A stretch of 64,000 nucleotides of DNA from Duganella margarita (GCF_009857535.1 NZ_WWCS01000002.1:186001-250000); one strand, 5' to 3'; positions 27,750 to 39,225 are shown, counted from the stretch's first letter. Notes: generated by a model not told the origin, from the sequence alone. Program-made: numbers and translations.

Positions 27750-29702
27750 ATGCGCCTTCCTCTGTTTATGCTTGCCGCCGCGTTGCCCCTGCTGGCTTCG
27801 GGGCAGACAATGCCACCGCTGGTGCCGGTGACCAGCTTCGCAAAAATGGACCAGTACTACAATCCGGTGATGTCGCCCGATGGCAAGCACCTGGCGATTA
27901 CGGTGCGGGTGCCGGTTGGCGCGCGCACGGTGCCGATGGTCAGCTTCTACAGCCTGCCGGATCTGAAGCTGGAGGGCACGGTGCGCATGCCGGCGTTCGA
28001 GGTGCCGGCCAGCTATACCTGGGTGGGCAACACGCGGGTGGTGGTGCAAAAGGCGATCGAGGTCGGGTCGCGCGAGCGGCCGCAGATCACCGGCGAGTTG
28101 TTGGCCATGGATTTCGACGGTAGCCATCAAACGTATTTGTACGGCTGGAACGTCGGCATGTATGGACGCAACCGTTACAACCCCGACGAGGGCTATGCCT
28201 ATCCGGCCTATGTCTACAAGCAGGTGAATGACCATCTGCTGGTCGGCACCTACCAGTGGGACCTGGACCAGAGCGCCTTGTACGATTTTGACAGCCGTAA
28301 TGGCCTGCGCAAGCTGGTCACCACGCTGAAGTCGCCGAGGGCGTCGTTCGTCGTCGACAACGCAGGCAAGCCGCGTTTTGCCACCGGCACCGATGAAGAG
28401 GGCTACGACCTGGTGTGGCGCCTGAACGACGCCACCTCGGCGTGGGAGGAATTCCAGCTGCAAAAGGGCGATACGCGCCTGACGCCGTTCGGCTTCTCGC
28501 CCGACAACCGAACCTTCTACGCGTGGCATGCGGAGTCGGAAGGGCGCGTCAAGGTGATCAGCGAAGACGTGGCCGGCGGTAACCGCAAACTGCTGGCCGA
28601 AGATACGCTCGGCAGTGTCGGCTCGATCGAGCTGGGCGGGCCGGGCGCCACCCCGCTGGCGGTATATTCCGCCGTCGGCCGGCCCAAGGTCACTTACCTG
28701 GACCCGGCCAATCCGGATACGCCGCTGATGCAGGACATGGCGCGCCAGTTCCCGGACCATACGGTGCGGATGGTGAGCGAGTCGGCCGACCAGAACCAGG
28801 TGCTGTTCTGGGTGATGAGCGACCGCGACCCCGGCGCCTATTATCTGTACAACCGCAAGGCCAACAAGGCCGACATGCTGTTCGCCTCGATGGATGAGAT
28901 TGAGCCGGAGCACATGGCGGCGCGCCGGCCGGTCCTGTTCAAGGCGCGGGATGGCCAGGAGATAGATGGCTACCTGACGCTGCCGGCGTTCAAGACGGCG
29001 CACAAGCCGCCGCTGATCCTGATCCCGCATGGCGGTCCGTACGGCAGCCGCGACAGCTGGTACTTCGACAGCGATGCGCAATTCCTGGCCAATCGTGGCT
29101 ACGCCGTGTTGCAAGTGAATTTCCGCGCCTCGGGCGGCCGTGGCGAGGGCTTTGAACGTCAGGGCTACCGTCAGTGGGGCGGCAAGATCATGGACGACCT
29201 GGTCGATGGCGTGAAATGGGCCGTCGCCCAGGGCGACGTCGACGGCGCGAAGATGTGCGTCTACGGCGCCAGCTTCGGCGGCTATTCGGCGCTGATGCTG
29301 GCCGCGCGCGAACCGGACCTGTTCAAGTGCGCGGTCGGCTATGCCGGTGTGTACGACATCGCGCTGATGCAAACCGAGGACGGCGTCGCCGGTAACAGCC
29401 GCCGGATCGCTTGGAACAAGCGCATATTTGGCGAGGACAAGGCGGAGTGGAACCGCTATTCGCCGAACCTGCAGGCGGCCAGCATCAAAGCCGGCGTGCT
29501 GCTGATCCACGGCGGCAAGGACAAGCGCGCGCCGAAGGAGCATGCTTTCCTGATGAAGGCGGCGCTGGAAAAAGCCGGCCATCCGCCGGAGTGGTACTAC
29601 GTGGATTACGAAGGCCACGGTTTCTACGACACCGAAAACCAGGCGGAAGTCTACCGCCGGCTGGAGACCTTCTTTGCCAAGTATCTTGGCAAGCAGCGCT
29701 GA
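27750..29702 (+). CDS. Secreted S9-family (prolyl oligopeptidase-like) peptidase
   Basis: A 650-residue serine peptidase with a signal peptide (MRLPLFMLAAALPLLASG). An N-terminal beta-propeller-like domain precedes the alpha/beta hydrolase domain. The nucleophile elbow is YGASFGGYS with Ser508; the acid lies in the HGGKDKRAP motif and the His in YEGHGF. The arrangement matches acylaminoacyl/dipeptidyl peptidases of family S9C. It converges with uraH with no intergenic gap, and is not an evident part of the purine genes. Confidence 0.93.
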   Translation: MRLPLFMLAAALPLLASGQTMPPLVPVTSFAKMDQYYNPVMSPDGKHLAITVRVPVGARTVPMVSFYSLPDLKLEGTVRMPAFEVPASYTWVGNTRVVVQKAIEVGSRERPQITGELLAMDFDGSHQTYLYGWNVGMYGRNRYNPDEGYAYPAYVYKQVNDHLLVGTYQWDLDQSALYDFDSRNGLRKLVTTLKSPRASFVVDNAGKPRFATGTDEEGYDLVWRLNDATSAWEEFQLQKGDTRLTPFGFSPDNRTFYAWHAESEGRVKVISEDVAGGNRKLLAEDTLGSVGSIELGGPGATPLAVYSAVGRPKVTYLDPANPDTPLMQDMARQFPDHTVRMVSESADQNQVLFWVMSDRDPGAYYLYNRKANKADMLFASMDEIEPEHMAARRPVLFKARDGQEIDGYLTLPAFKTAHKPPLILIPHGGPYGSRDSWYFDSDAQFLANRGYAVLQVNFRASGGRGEGFERQGYRQWGGKIMDDLVDGVKWAVAQGDVDGAKMCVYGASFGGYSALMLAAREPDLFKCAVGYAGVYDIALMQTEDGVAGNSRRIAWNKRIFGEDKAEWNRYSPNLQAASIKAGVLLIHGGKDKRAPKEHAFLMKAALEKAGHPPEWYYVDYEGHGFYDTENQAEVYRRLETFFAKYLGKQR

Positions 29703-30056
29703 TCAGCTGCCGCGATAGGTCGAATACGCCCACGGCGATACCACCAGCGGCACGTGGTAATTTTGGCTGGCGTCGGCAACGCCGAAAGCCAGCGTCACTT
29801 CGTCGATAAATTTCGGTTCGGGCAGCGTGACGCCTTGGGCATCGAAATAGGCGCCCGCGCTGAACACCAGTTCGTATTTGCCCTGTTTTAGTGCGTCGCC
29901 TTCCAGCAGCGGCGTGCTGCAGCGGCCATCGGCGTTGGTCACGTCCGACTTCAGCAGCTCACGGCCCTGCGGTCCCACCGCGTATAACGCCACCTTGACG
30001 CCGGCGCCCGGCTTGCCCTGGGTGATATCGAGAACGTGCGTGCTGAGTTTGCCCAT
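29703..30056 (-). CDS. uraH: 5-hydroxyisourate hydrolase (transthyretin-like)
   Basis: UraH hydrolyses 5-hydroxyisourate to OHCU, the second step after urate oxidation. The 117-residue protein shows the family's N-terminal LSTHVLDITQGKPG and the terminal YRGS tetrapeptide, whose residues line the active site. It has no signal peptide, so it is cytoplasmic here. It is divergent from puuE; the 110-base gap holds a 9-bp inverted repeat. Neither the preceding enzyme (uricase or HpxO) nor the next (UraD) is in this window. Confidence 0.96.
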   Translation of the reverse strand: MGKLSTHVLDITQGKPGAGVKVALYAVGPQGRELLKSDVTNADGRCSTPLLEGDALKQGKYELVFSAGAYFDAQGVTLPEPKFIDEVTLAFGVADASQNYHVPLVVSPWAYSTYRGS

Positions 30057-30098
30057 AGTGTGGTCCTATATCCGTAGGTGACGAGTATCTATTGTACA

Positions 30099-30134
30099 AA
30101 TCATATACCGCCATGCGCGTTGGCATATATGATT
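30099..30134. promoter_or_regulatory. Inverted repeat in the uraH-puuE divergent promoter region
   Basis: AATCATATA (30099-30107) and TATATGATT (30126-30134) are perfect 9-bp inverted repeats separated by 18 bases; a smaller GCCA/TGGC pair sits near the same centre. The location, 43 bases upstream of uraH and 33 bases upstream of puuE, suits a dimeric regulator controlling both transcripts. No regulator gene is adjacent. Confidence 0.55.
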
Positions 30135-30166
30135 AAGGATATATTCCCCATAGACTTGCCTGCGCC

Positions 30167-31120
30167 ATGACCACTTACGACAACTACCCGCGCGACATGA
30201 TCGGCTACGGCCCGAAACCGCCGCATGCGCAGTGGCCCAACCAGGCCCGCGTGGCCCTGCAGTTCGTGCTGAACTACGAAGAGGGCGGCGAGAACAACGT
30301 GCTGCACGGCGACGCCGGCTCCGAGACCTTCCTGTCCGAGATCATCGGCGCGGCCTCGTTCAGCAATCGCCACATGAGCATGGAGTCGCTGTACGAATAC
30401 GGCTCGCGCGCCGGCTTGTGGCGTTTGCTGCGCATGTTCGAAGAACGCAAGCTGCCGCTGACGGTGTTTGGCGTATCGATGGCGTTGAAGCGCCATCCGG
30501 AGGCGGTGGCGGCGTTCCAGCAGCTGGGGCACGAAATCGCCTGCCACGGCCTGCGCTGGATCACCTACCAGAACATGGACGAAGCCACCGAACGCGCGCA
30601 CATGAAGGAAGCGGTGGACATCATCCGCGAACTGACCGGCAGCGCGCCGCAAGGCTGGTACACCGGCCGCGATTCGCCGCAGACGCGCAGGCTAGTGATG
30701 GAGCACGGCGGCTTCCGCTACGACGCCGATAACTACGGCGACGACCTGCCGTTCTGGCAGAAGGTCGGCTACACCAATAGCGACGGCGTGGCGGTCAGCG
30801 CGCCGCAGCTGATCGTGCCGTACACGCTGGACACCAACGACATGCGCTTCGCCGCCGCGCAGGGCTTCAATTCCGGCACCCAGTTCTTCGATTACCTGAA
30901 GGACGCCTTCGACGTGCTGTACGCCGAGGGCGATCCGGAAGGATTGAATCAGCCGAAGATGCTGTCCATCGGCCTGCACTGCCGCATTGTCGGCCGGCCG
31001 GCAAGGGCGGCTGCGCTGGCGCGTTTCCTCGACTACGTGCAAAGCCACGACAAGGTCTGGATCACGCGCCGTATCGATATCGCCGAACACTGGCGCAAGG
31101 TCCACCCATTTGCTGAATGA
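30167..31120 (+). CDS. puuE: Allantoinase PuuE (polysaccharide-deacetylase fold)
   Basis: PuuE is the metal-independent allantoinase that opens the allantoin ring to allantoate. The 317-residue protein begins with YDNYPRDMIGYGPKPPHAQWP, diagnostic of the PuuE group within the NodB-like deacetylases, and keeps EIACHGLRW and the GWYTGRDSPQTR motif. It is the first gene of a six-gene operon (puuE-xdhA-xdhB-xdhC-guaD-adenosine deaminase). Confidence 0.96.
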   Translation: MTTYDNYPRDMIGYGPKPPHAQWPNQARVALQFVLNYEEGGENNVLHGDAGSETFLSEIIGAASFSNRHMSMESLYEYGSRAGLWRLLRMFEERKLPLTVFGVSMALKRHPEAVAAFQQLGHEIACHGLRWITYQNMDEATERAHMKEAVDIIRELTGSAPQGWYTGRDSPQTRRLVMEHGGFRYDADNYGDDLPFWQKVGYTNSDGVAVSAPQLIVPYTLDTNDMRFAAAQGFNSGTQFFDYLKDAFDVLYAEGDPEGLNQPKMLSIGLHCRIVGRPARAAALARFLDYVQSHDKVWITRRIDIAEHWRKVHPFAE

Positions 31121-31127
31121 GATTGTG

Positions 31128-32597
<1,470 letters not shown>

Positions 32598-32608
32598 AAG
32601 GAGCCATC

Positions 32609-34942
32609 ATGAATCAACCCGTTGCTCCCGCCGCGATTGCGGAATCGGCATGGAAGGCCGTGGGCGTCTCGCGTCCGCACGAATCGGCCGAGCTGCATGT
32701 GCTGGGCCAGGCCACTTACACCGACGACATCCCCGAGCTGCAAGGCACGCTGCATGCGGCGCTGGGTTTGTCGTCCAAGGCGCATGCGCGCATCACGGCG
32801 ATGGATCTGGCGCCGGTGCGCAGCGCACCGGGCGTGGTGGCGGTGTACACTGCCGCCGATATCGTCGGCACCAACGACTGCGGTCCGATCATCCATGACG
32901 ATCCTATTTTGTCGGCCGGCGAGGTGCTATATGTCGGCCAGCCGATCTTTATCGTGGTGGCGGATACGCACGACAATGCGCGCCGCGCCGCCCGTCGTGC
33001 GGTAATCGCCTATGACGAGCTGCCGGCGATTTTGACGCCGCAGGAAGCCAAGGCTGCCAATTCGTATGTGCTGCCGCCGATGCAGCTGACACGGGGCGAC
33101 TACCAGACCGCTTTCGAGATGGCGCCGCGCGTGGTGAAGGGCCAGTTGTTCGTCGGCGGCCAGGAGCAGTTCTACCTGGAAGGCCAGATCGCCTACGCGA
33201 TCCCCAAGGAAGACAACGGCCTGCTGGTGCAGTGCTCGACGCAGCACCCGAGCGAGATGCAGCACGTGGTGGCACATGCCATCGGCGTGCATTCGCACAA
33301 GGTGCAGGTGGAGTGCCGCCGCATGGGTGGTGGCTTCGGCGGCAAGGAGTCGCAGTCGGCGTTGTGGGCTGCTTCGGCCGGCATTGCGGCATCCAGGCTG
33401 CGCCGCCCGGTCAAGCTGCGCGCGGATCGCGATGACGATATGCTGGTTACCGGCAAGCGCCATTGCTTCTTCTATGAATATGAAGTGGGCTACGACGACA
33501 GCGGCAAGATCCTCGCCGCCAAGGTAGATATGACGTTGCGCGCCGGTTTTTCGGCGGACCTTTCGGGACCAGTGGCGACGCGCGCGGTCTGCCATTTCGA
33601 TAACACCTACTATCTGTCGGACGTGGATATTCGCGCCGGCTGCGGCAAGACCAATACGCAATCGAATACGGCGTTCCGTGGCTTCGGCGGTCCGCAAGGC
33701 GCGATTGCGATTGAGTACATCATTGACGAAATCGCGCGCAATCTGGGACGCGATGCGCTGGATATTCGCCGCCAGAATTTCTATGGCACGACCGAGCGTA
33801 ATGTGACGCCGTATGGCCAGGAAATTGTCGATAACGTCATCGAGGCGCTGACGGCGGAGCTGGAGCAGACCAGCGAGTATCGCGCTCGGCGCAAGGCGAT
33901 TGAGGCGTTCAACGCTAGCAGTCCCGTGCTGAAGAGAGGGCTGGCATTCACGCCGCTGAAGTTCGGCATTGCGTTCAACGTCACGCATTTGAATCAGGCC
34001 GGCGCGCTGGTGCATGTGTATGTGGATGGTTCGGTACTGGTCAATCACGGCGGCACGGAGATGGGGCAGGGCATCAACACCAAGGTGCTGCAGGTGGTGG
34101 CGCATGAACTGGGCCTGGACCTCTCACACGTGCGCATCACGGCGACCGATACCAGCAAGGTGGCGAATACCTCGGCGACGGCGGCATCCACCGGCGCGGA
34201 TTTGAACGGCAAGGCGGCGCAGGATGCGGCACGGCAGATTCGCGAGCGGCTGGCGGCGTATGCGGTCAAGCTGTATGGCGATGAGGACGGCCAGCCGGTG
34301 CGCTTCTTCGATAACCATGTTCATGTGAACGGCCACAAGGTGTTGTTTGCGGAACTTGTGCAGAAGGCTTATCTGGCGCGGGTTCAGTTGTGGTCTGACG
34401 GGTTCTACGCAACGCCGCATCTGCACTGGAATCCGAAGACGATGAACGGGCATCCGTTTTCTTACTATGCTTACGGCGCTGCGGTGTCGGAGGTGGTGGT
34501 GGATACGCTGACCGGCGAGTGGAAGCTGTTGCGCGCCGATGCGTTGTACGACGCGGGACGTTCGCTCAATCCGGCCATCGATATCGGCCAGGTGGAGGGC
34601 GCTTTCATTCAGGGCATGGGCTGGCTGACCACGGAGCAGTTGTGGTGGAATGCGGCGGGCAAGTTGATGACGCATGCGCCGTCCACCTACAAGATTCCTG
34701 GCATCTCCGATTGTCCCGAGGACTTCCGCGTGAAACTGTACGACAACGGCAATGTGGAGGATAGTATTCATCGCTCGAAGGCGGTGGGGGAGCCGCCGTT
34801 GCTGCTGCCGTTTTCGGTGTTCTTTGCGATTCGGGATGCGATTTCCGCAGTCGGCGGCCATCGCGTGAATCCGCCGTTGAACGCGCCGGCGACCAGTGAA
34901 GAGATATTGCGGGCGGTGTCCGCAGTGGAAATGGCTTCGTAA
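32609..34942 (+). CDS. xdhB: Xanthine dehydrogenase molybdenum-binding subunit
   Basis: XdhB carries the molybdopterin site that oxidises hypoxanthine and xanthine to urate. The 777-residue protein has the conserved GGGFGGKES loop, RGFGGPQG, the HGGTEMGQGINTK segment, and the catalytic glutamate in VGEPPLLLPFS near the C-terminus. AAAGGAG precedes the ATG by 7 bases. It lies 11 bases after xdhA and its stop overlaps the xdhC start (TAATG). Confidence 0.97.
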   Translation: MNQPVAPAAIAESAWKAVGVSRPHESAELHVLGQATYTDDIPELQGTLHAALGLSSKAHARITAMDLAPVRSAPGVVAVYTAADIVGTNDCGPIIHDDPILSAGEVLYVGQPIFIVVADTHDNARRAARRAVIAYDELPAILTPQEAKAANSYVLPPMQLTRGDYQTAFEMAPRVVKGQLFVGGQEQFYLEGQIAYAIPKEDNGLLVQCSTQHPSEMQHVVAHAIGVHSHKVQVECRRMGGGFGGKESQSALWAASAGIAASRLRRPVKLRADRDDDMLVTGKRHCFFYEYEVGYDDSGKILAAKVDMTLRAGFSADLSGPVATRAVCHFDNTYYLSDVDIRAGCGKTNTQSNTAFRGFGGPQGAIAIEYIIDEIARNLGRDALDIRRQNFYGTTERNVTPYGQEIVDNVIEALTAELEQTSEYRARRKAIEAFNASSPVLKRGLAFTPLKFGIAFNVTHLNQAGALVHVYVDGSVLVNHGGTEMGQGINTKVLQVVAHELGLDLSHVRITATDTSKVANTSATAASTGADLNGKAAQDAARQIRERLAAYAVKLYGDEDGQPVRFFDNHVHVNGHKVLFAELVQKAYLARVQLWSDGFYATPHLHWNPKTMNGHPFSYYAYGAAVSEVVVDTLTGEWKLLRADALYDAGRSLNPAIDIGQVEGAFIQGMGWLTTEQLWWNAAGKLMTHAPSTYKIPGISDCPEDFRVKLYDNGNVEDSIHRSKAVGEPPLLLPFSVFFAIRDAISAVGGHRVNPPLNAPATSEEILRAVSAVEMAS

Positions 34943-35985
34943 TGAACGAGTGGCTGACAGCGCAGGTGGTGGAACCGGCAGTGCTGGTGACCGTGGCGAT
35001 CGTGGAGGGCTCCGGCCCGCGCGAGCCCGGCGCCAAGATGCTGGTGACGGCGCATGGCCAGCACGATACGATCGGCGGCGGACATCTGGAAATGTGCGCG
35101 GTGGAGTTGGCGCGCGAGATGCTTGCCTCCAGCGATGGACCGGCTGCGCGGCTGGAGCGGTATGCGCTCGGGCCGACGCTGGGGCAGTGCTGCGGCGGCG
35201 TGGTGCATCTGTCGTTTGAGCCGGTCGATGCGTCGCTCGCGGCTGTATTGGGCGGCCTGCGCGCGCGCCGCCGTGAAGACAACTGGCGGCTCAGCGCCAT
35301 CGACGGCGCACCGGTCGCGCTGCTGCTTGGCGCGGATGGCGCAATCGTCGCCGGCGCAGCGCCAGGAGAAGCAGGCGCCTTCGGCCCGGCCTTCCCGGCG
35401 GTGGACCGCGAGCGCGGCACCCACGTCCTGCGCGACACGGCCGGCCGCCGCTGGCTTGCCGACCCTTGCTTCGCGCCGCGCGCCCATCTGGTGCTGTTCG
35501 GCGCAGGCCACGTTGGCGCGGCCATCGTGCGCATGTTGGGCGAGTTGCCGTGCACCGTCATCTGGGTCGACGAGCGAGAAGACATGTTCCCTGCCACCCT
35601 GCCGTCCAACGTCACCGTTGAAGCCACCGACATGCCTGAAGCCGCAGTCGCCGCCGCCCCGGCCCACGCCAGCTACCTCGTCATGACCCACAGCCACGCG
35701 CTGGACCAGCGTCTGTGCGAAGCCATCCTGGCCCGCGACGACGTCGGCTGGTTCGGCCTGATCGGCTCCAACACCAAACGCGTGCAGTTCGAACGCCGCA
35801 TGGCCGCGCGTGGATTGCCGCAAGACCGTATCGATAACATGGTCTGCCCCATCGGCCTGCCGGGCATCTCCAGCAAACTCCCCGCCGCCATCGCCGCCTC
35901 CGTGTGCGCGCAGCTGCTGATGGTGTGGGAACAGCAGCAAATCGCCGCCCTCAGCGCGCCAGCAAGACTGGCCGTCGCAAGCTAA
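34942..35985 (+). CDS. xdhC: Xanthine dehydrogenase accessory protein XdhC
   Basis: XdhC binds and sulfurates the molybdenum cofactor before inserting it into XdhB. The 347-residue protein has the N-terminal XdhC/CoxI domain (VTVAIVEGSGPREPGAKMLV with GGGHLE following, then LGQCCGG) and a C-terminal Rossmann-like domain (LVLFGAGHVGAAIV, MTHSHALD, GLIGSNTKR). Translationally coupled to xdhB. Confidence 0.96.
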   Translation: MNEWLTAQVVEPAVLVTVAIVEGSGPREPGAKMLVTAHGQHDTIGGGHLEMCAVELAREMLASSDGPAARLERYALGPTLGQCCGGVVHLSFEPVDASLAAVLGGLRARRREDNWRLSAIDGAPVALLLGADGAIVAGAAPGEAGAFGPAFPAVDRERGTHVLRDTAGRRWLADPCFAPRAHLVLFGAGHVGAAIVRMLGELPCTVIWVDEREDMFPATLPSNVTVEATDMPEAAVAAAPAHASYLVMTHSHALDQRLCEAILARDDVGWFGLIGSNTKRVQFERRMAARGLPQDRIDNMVCPIGLPGISSKLPAAIAASVCAQLLMVWEQQQIAALSAPARLAVAS

Positions 35986-36015
35986 ACTACGCATTCAGAT
36001 TCAAGAAAGCTCATC

Positions 36016-37332
36016 ATGACCACCAACCTGCAAGCCTACCGTGGCAGCTTGCTGCACTTTCTCGCCGATCCGGCCTTCAGCGACGAGTCGCACCCGTCGC
36101 ACGCATGGCACGAAGACGGCCTGTTGATCGTCGCAGACGGCAAAGTGCAGGCCGCCGGCGACTACGCCACGCTGCACGCCACGCTGCCACCGAACACCGT
36201 GGTGCACGACTACAGCGGCAAGCTGCTGATGCCCGGCTTTATCGACACCCACGTCCATTACCCGCAGACCGACATGATCGCCTCGCCGGCAGAAGGCCTG
36301 CTGCCATGGCTGGAGACCTACACCTTCCCGACCGAGCGCCAGTTCGAAGACACCGCGCATGCCGCCAACGTGGCCGAGTTCTTCCTCGATGAGCTGCTCC
36401 GCTGCGGCACCACCACCGCCATGGTTTACTGCACCGTACATCCGCAATCGGTGGACGCCTTCTTCACCGCCAGCGAACAGCGCGGCCTGCGCATGGTGGC
36501 CGGCAAGGTGATGATGGACCGGAACTGCCCCGACTTCCTGCGCGACACCGCCGAATCGGGCGCGCGCGACACCGAGACGCTGATCCAGCGCTGGCACAAG
36601 CGTGGCCGCGCGCTGTACGCCATCACGCCGCGCTTCGCGCCAACCTCCACCGAACGCCAGCTGCAACTGGCCGGCGAACTGGCGGCGGCTTATCCGGACA
36701 CCTTTATCCAGACCCACGTATCGGAAAACGAAGCCGAATGCGCGTGGGTGCGCGAGCTGTTCCCCAATTCGCGCAGCTACATCGACGTCTACGACAGCTA
36801 CGGCATGATGCGTCCGCGCGCCATGTATGGCCACTGCATCTGGCTCAATGAACGCGATCGCCAGCGCATGGCCGAAACCCAGTCCGCCGCCGCCATCTGC
36901 CCGACCTCCAACCTGTTCCTCGGCAGCGGCCTGTTCGACTTTGAACGCGCCGACGACGCCGGCGTGCTACTCTCGCTGGCCACCGATGTCGGCGGCGGTA
37001 CTTCTTTCTCCATGTTGCAAACGATGAATGAAGCCTATAAAGTAGCGCGCTTGAAGGGCAGTTACCTGCCGGCCTTGCGGATGTTTTACCTGGCCACGCT
37101 GGGCGCGGCGCGCAGCATGCAGCTGGAAGGCACGATCGGCAATTTCGCCGTTGGCGCGGAGGCCGACTTTATCGTCGTCGATCCGCAAGCCACGCCGCTG
37201 CTGCAGCGCCGTACCGCACGCGGGGAGAGCCTGGAAGAGCTGCTGTTCGCGTTGGCGTTGCTGGGCGACGACCGCGCGATCGCCGCGACTTATTCGGCGG
37301 GCCGCCAGGTGCATGTCCGTGAAACGACTTAA
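36016..37332 (+). CDS. guaD: Guanine deaminase
   Basis: GuaD converts guanine to xanthine, feeding xanthine dehydrogenase. The 438-residue amidohydrolase has the metal-binding GFIDTHVHYPQTDMIA motif, the QTHVSENEAEC zinc-ligand segment, and LATDVGGGTS with the catalytic Asp. It follows xdhC by 30 bases in the same operon. Length is normal. Confidence 0.96.
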   Translation: MTTNLQAYRGSLLHFLADPAFSDESHPSHAWHEDGLLIVADGKVQAAGDYATLHATLPPNTVVHDYSGKLLMPGFIDTHVHYPQTDMIASPAEGLLPWLETYTFPTERQFEDTAHAANVAEFFLDELLRCGTTTAMVYCTVHPQSVDAFFTASEQRGLRMVAGKVMMDRNCPDFLRDTAESGARDTETLIQRWHKRGRALYAITPRFAPTSTERQLQLAGELAAAYPDTFIQTHVSENEAECAWVRELFPNSRSYIDVYDSYGMMRPRAMYGHCIWLNERDRQRMAETQSAAAICPTSNLFLGSGLFDFERADDAGVLLSLATDVGGGTSFSMLQTMNEAYKVARLKGSYLPALRMFYLATLGAARSMQLEGTIGNFAVGAEADFIVVDPQATPLLQRRTARGESLEELLFALALLGDDRAIAATYSAGRQVHVRETT

Positions 37333-37344
37333 TTAAGGATACTC

Positions 37345-38781
37345 ATGAAGAACAACATCAAAGCCCTGGCGCTGGCCGCCGCCGTGCTGTGCGCCATGCC
37401 GCAGGCGCACGCCGCCAACGCCAACGAGGAGGCCACCAAGCGCCACTTCGCCGCGCTGGTCGCGCCGGGCAAGGAGCCGAAACTGGCCGAACTGACGATG
37501 TTCTTCACCATGATGCCGAAGGGCGGCGACCTGCATCACCACTATTCGGGCGCGATCTACGCCGAGCAGTACCTTGAGTGGGTCGACAAGGAAGGCTTCT
37601 GCGTCAACAAGACCAGCTACACCATCGAGAAGACCAAGCCGGCCGCCGGCTGCCTGTCCGGCCAGGACGTCATGAACGACAACACCGTGCTGGCCAACCT
37701 GTTGCAGCGCTGGTCGGACAAGGACTTCTACAACCATAGCGGCATCCAGTCGCCGCCGGACCGCCAGTTCTTCGACACCTTCGCCTATTTCAACCCGGTG
37801 GCGTCGACCAACGCGGTGGACGGCATACAGCGCCTGAAGCAACGCGCCATCCAGGAAAACCTGAGCTACATTGAAACCATCTACGAGATCGCGCCGATCG
37901 CGCAGGATGCCGACTTCGACAAGAAGGCGCTGACGGGCGGCGTCAGCGACGCCGACTTCGCCGCGCTGAGCGCCAAGCTGGACCAGGACCAGGCCTACCA
38001 GGGCTGGATCGGCGCCTACCTGAAAAACGTGGAAACCGTCAGTGCCGGCATCGACGACGCCAACTTCACGCTGCGCTACCAGCCGTTCGCGCTGCGCTTC
38101 CTGGCGCCGTCGCAGGTGTTTGCGCAGATCGCTTCCAGCTTCAAGCTGGCGACCTCGAATCCGAAAATCGTCGGCGTTAATATTGTCGGACAGGAAAGCG
38201 TCAATGTCTCGATGCGCGACTACGCTTTGCACATGCAGATGTTCAAATTCCTGAAGACGAAGTACCCGAGCGTGAAACTGGCGCTGCACGCCGGCGAGCT
38301 GTCGCTCGGCATGGTGCCGCCGGAAGGCCTGACCTTCCACATCAAGGACGCCATCGAGGTGGCCGGCGCCAGCCGCATCGGCCACGGCATGGACATCGCC
38401 CATGAGAGCAATCCGCTGGCGATCATGAAAGAAATGCATGATAAAAAGATCGCGGTCGAGGTCAACCTGAGCAGCAACGACTTCATCCTCGGCATCAAGG
38501 ACCAGGCGCATCCGGTGACGCTGTACCGCAAATATGGCGTGCCGTATGTGTTGTCCACAGACGACGCCGGCGTCTCGCGTAACAATTTATCCGGGGAATA
38601 TGTGCTGTATGCGGCGCGCTACCAGCCGGATTACGCGGAAGTGAAAAAACTGTCGTATGACAGTATTCGCTATTCTTTCCTGGCCGATGCAGATAAACAA
38701 CGTCTTTTAAAAGCCCTGGACGGTAAATTCGCCAAATTTGAGGCGGAGATCGCCGGCGCCGACGCCAAAGCCAAACGTTAA
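37345..38781 (+). CDS. Exported adenosine deaminase
   Basis: Adenosine deaminase converts (deoxy)adenosine to (deoxy)inosine. The 478-residue protein has a Sec signal peptide (cleavage near AHA-A) absent from the standard cytoplasmic enzyme. Active-site motifs are intact: GDLHHHYSG (zinc His pair), LALHAGEL, RIGHGMDI and LSTDDAGV. It resembles the secreted ADGF-like branch. AAGGA precedes the ATG by 8 bases. Last gene of the purine operon, followed by a strong terminator. The exported location suggests it acts on nucleosides released by the nucleases encoded downstream. Confidence 0.92.
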   Translation: MKNNIKALALAAAVLCAMPQAHAANANEEATKRHFAALVAPGKEPKLAELTMFFTMMPKGGDLHHHYSGAIYAEQYLEWVDKEGFCVNKTSYTIEKTKPAAGCLSGQDVMNDNTVLANLLQRWSDKDFYNHSGIQSPPDRQFFDTFAYFNPVASTNAVDGIQRLKQRAIQENLSYIETIYEIAPIAQDADFDKKALTGGVSDADFAALSAKLDQDQAYQGWIGAYLKNVETVSAGIDDANFTLRYQPFALRFLAPSQVFAQIASSFKLATSNPKIVGVNIVGQESVNVSMRDYALHMQMFKFLKTKYPSVKLALHAGELSLGMVPPEGLTFHIKDAIEVAGASRIGHGMDIAHESNPLAIMKEMHDKKIAVEVNLSSNDFILGIKDQAHPVTLYRKYGVPYVLSTDDAGVSRNNLSGEYVLYAARYQPDYAEVKKLSYDSIRYSFLADADKQRLLKALDGKFAKFEAEIAGADAKAKR

Positions 38782-38800
38782 AAGTTCCACAATCTTCAGA

Positions 38801-38835
38801 AAAGCCGGCGGCGTCTTCCGCCGGCTTTGCTTTTT
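38801..38835 (+). terminator. Terminator of the purine catabolism operon
   Basis: AAAGCCGGCGG pairs perfectly over 11 bp with CCGCCGGCTTT across a 6-base loop, followed by GCTTTTTG. It starts 20 bases after the adenosine deaminase stop. Confidence 0.9.
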
Positions 38836-39225
38836 GTCAAAATTGTCCCGGTTTTCTGTCGCAGTTTTACTACAGATCAGAGTTTTCTCTCTAATAGTTG
38901 CCATGAACAAAATTCATCGGCACCTGATGCTCTTATAATTCCGCCCGTCCCCTACCTCAGCATCACTCTGAACTTGCTAATTAATCAGCATTTCACGCGC
39001 ATTTATATGTTTTTCCACTGAATGGTGTAGCAAAAACGTATTTGTCGCGACCGGTTTTGACATGCAATAGTGGTAGATAGTTAGAGCAAATTGGCAACTT
39101 TTGTTGTCACACCAGTGTCATTTTCGGTCATTACACTCTCGCCTTTGTGCAGAGAAAAATTAGCTCTTCGGTATCGAATTCGGAAGTTTTCTCACGTTTT
39201 TATATAACACTCTAAGGGGTTTTGA
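38836..39225. other. AT-rich leader upstream of the first TonB receptor
   Basis: About 390 bases without a gene. A consensus TTGACA at 39057-39062 is the best -35 candidate, but the -10 (around TTAGAG) is weak. AAGGGG sits 9 bases before the receptor ATG. Short open frames here are low-complexity and unconvincing. The long leader suggests regulated expression or a structured 5' UTR; I see no recognisable riboswitch. Confidence 0.4.

Noticed and set aside
28581..28604. GTAACC followed by CGAA inside the S9 peptidase gene
   Set aside because: Spacing is 13 rather than 16 bases and it lies within a coding region.
27657..29618. 653-codon minus-strand frame opposite the S9 peptidase
   Set aside because: Same antisense effect; the plus strand has a signal peptide and intact catalytic triad.
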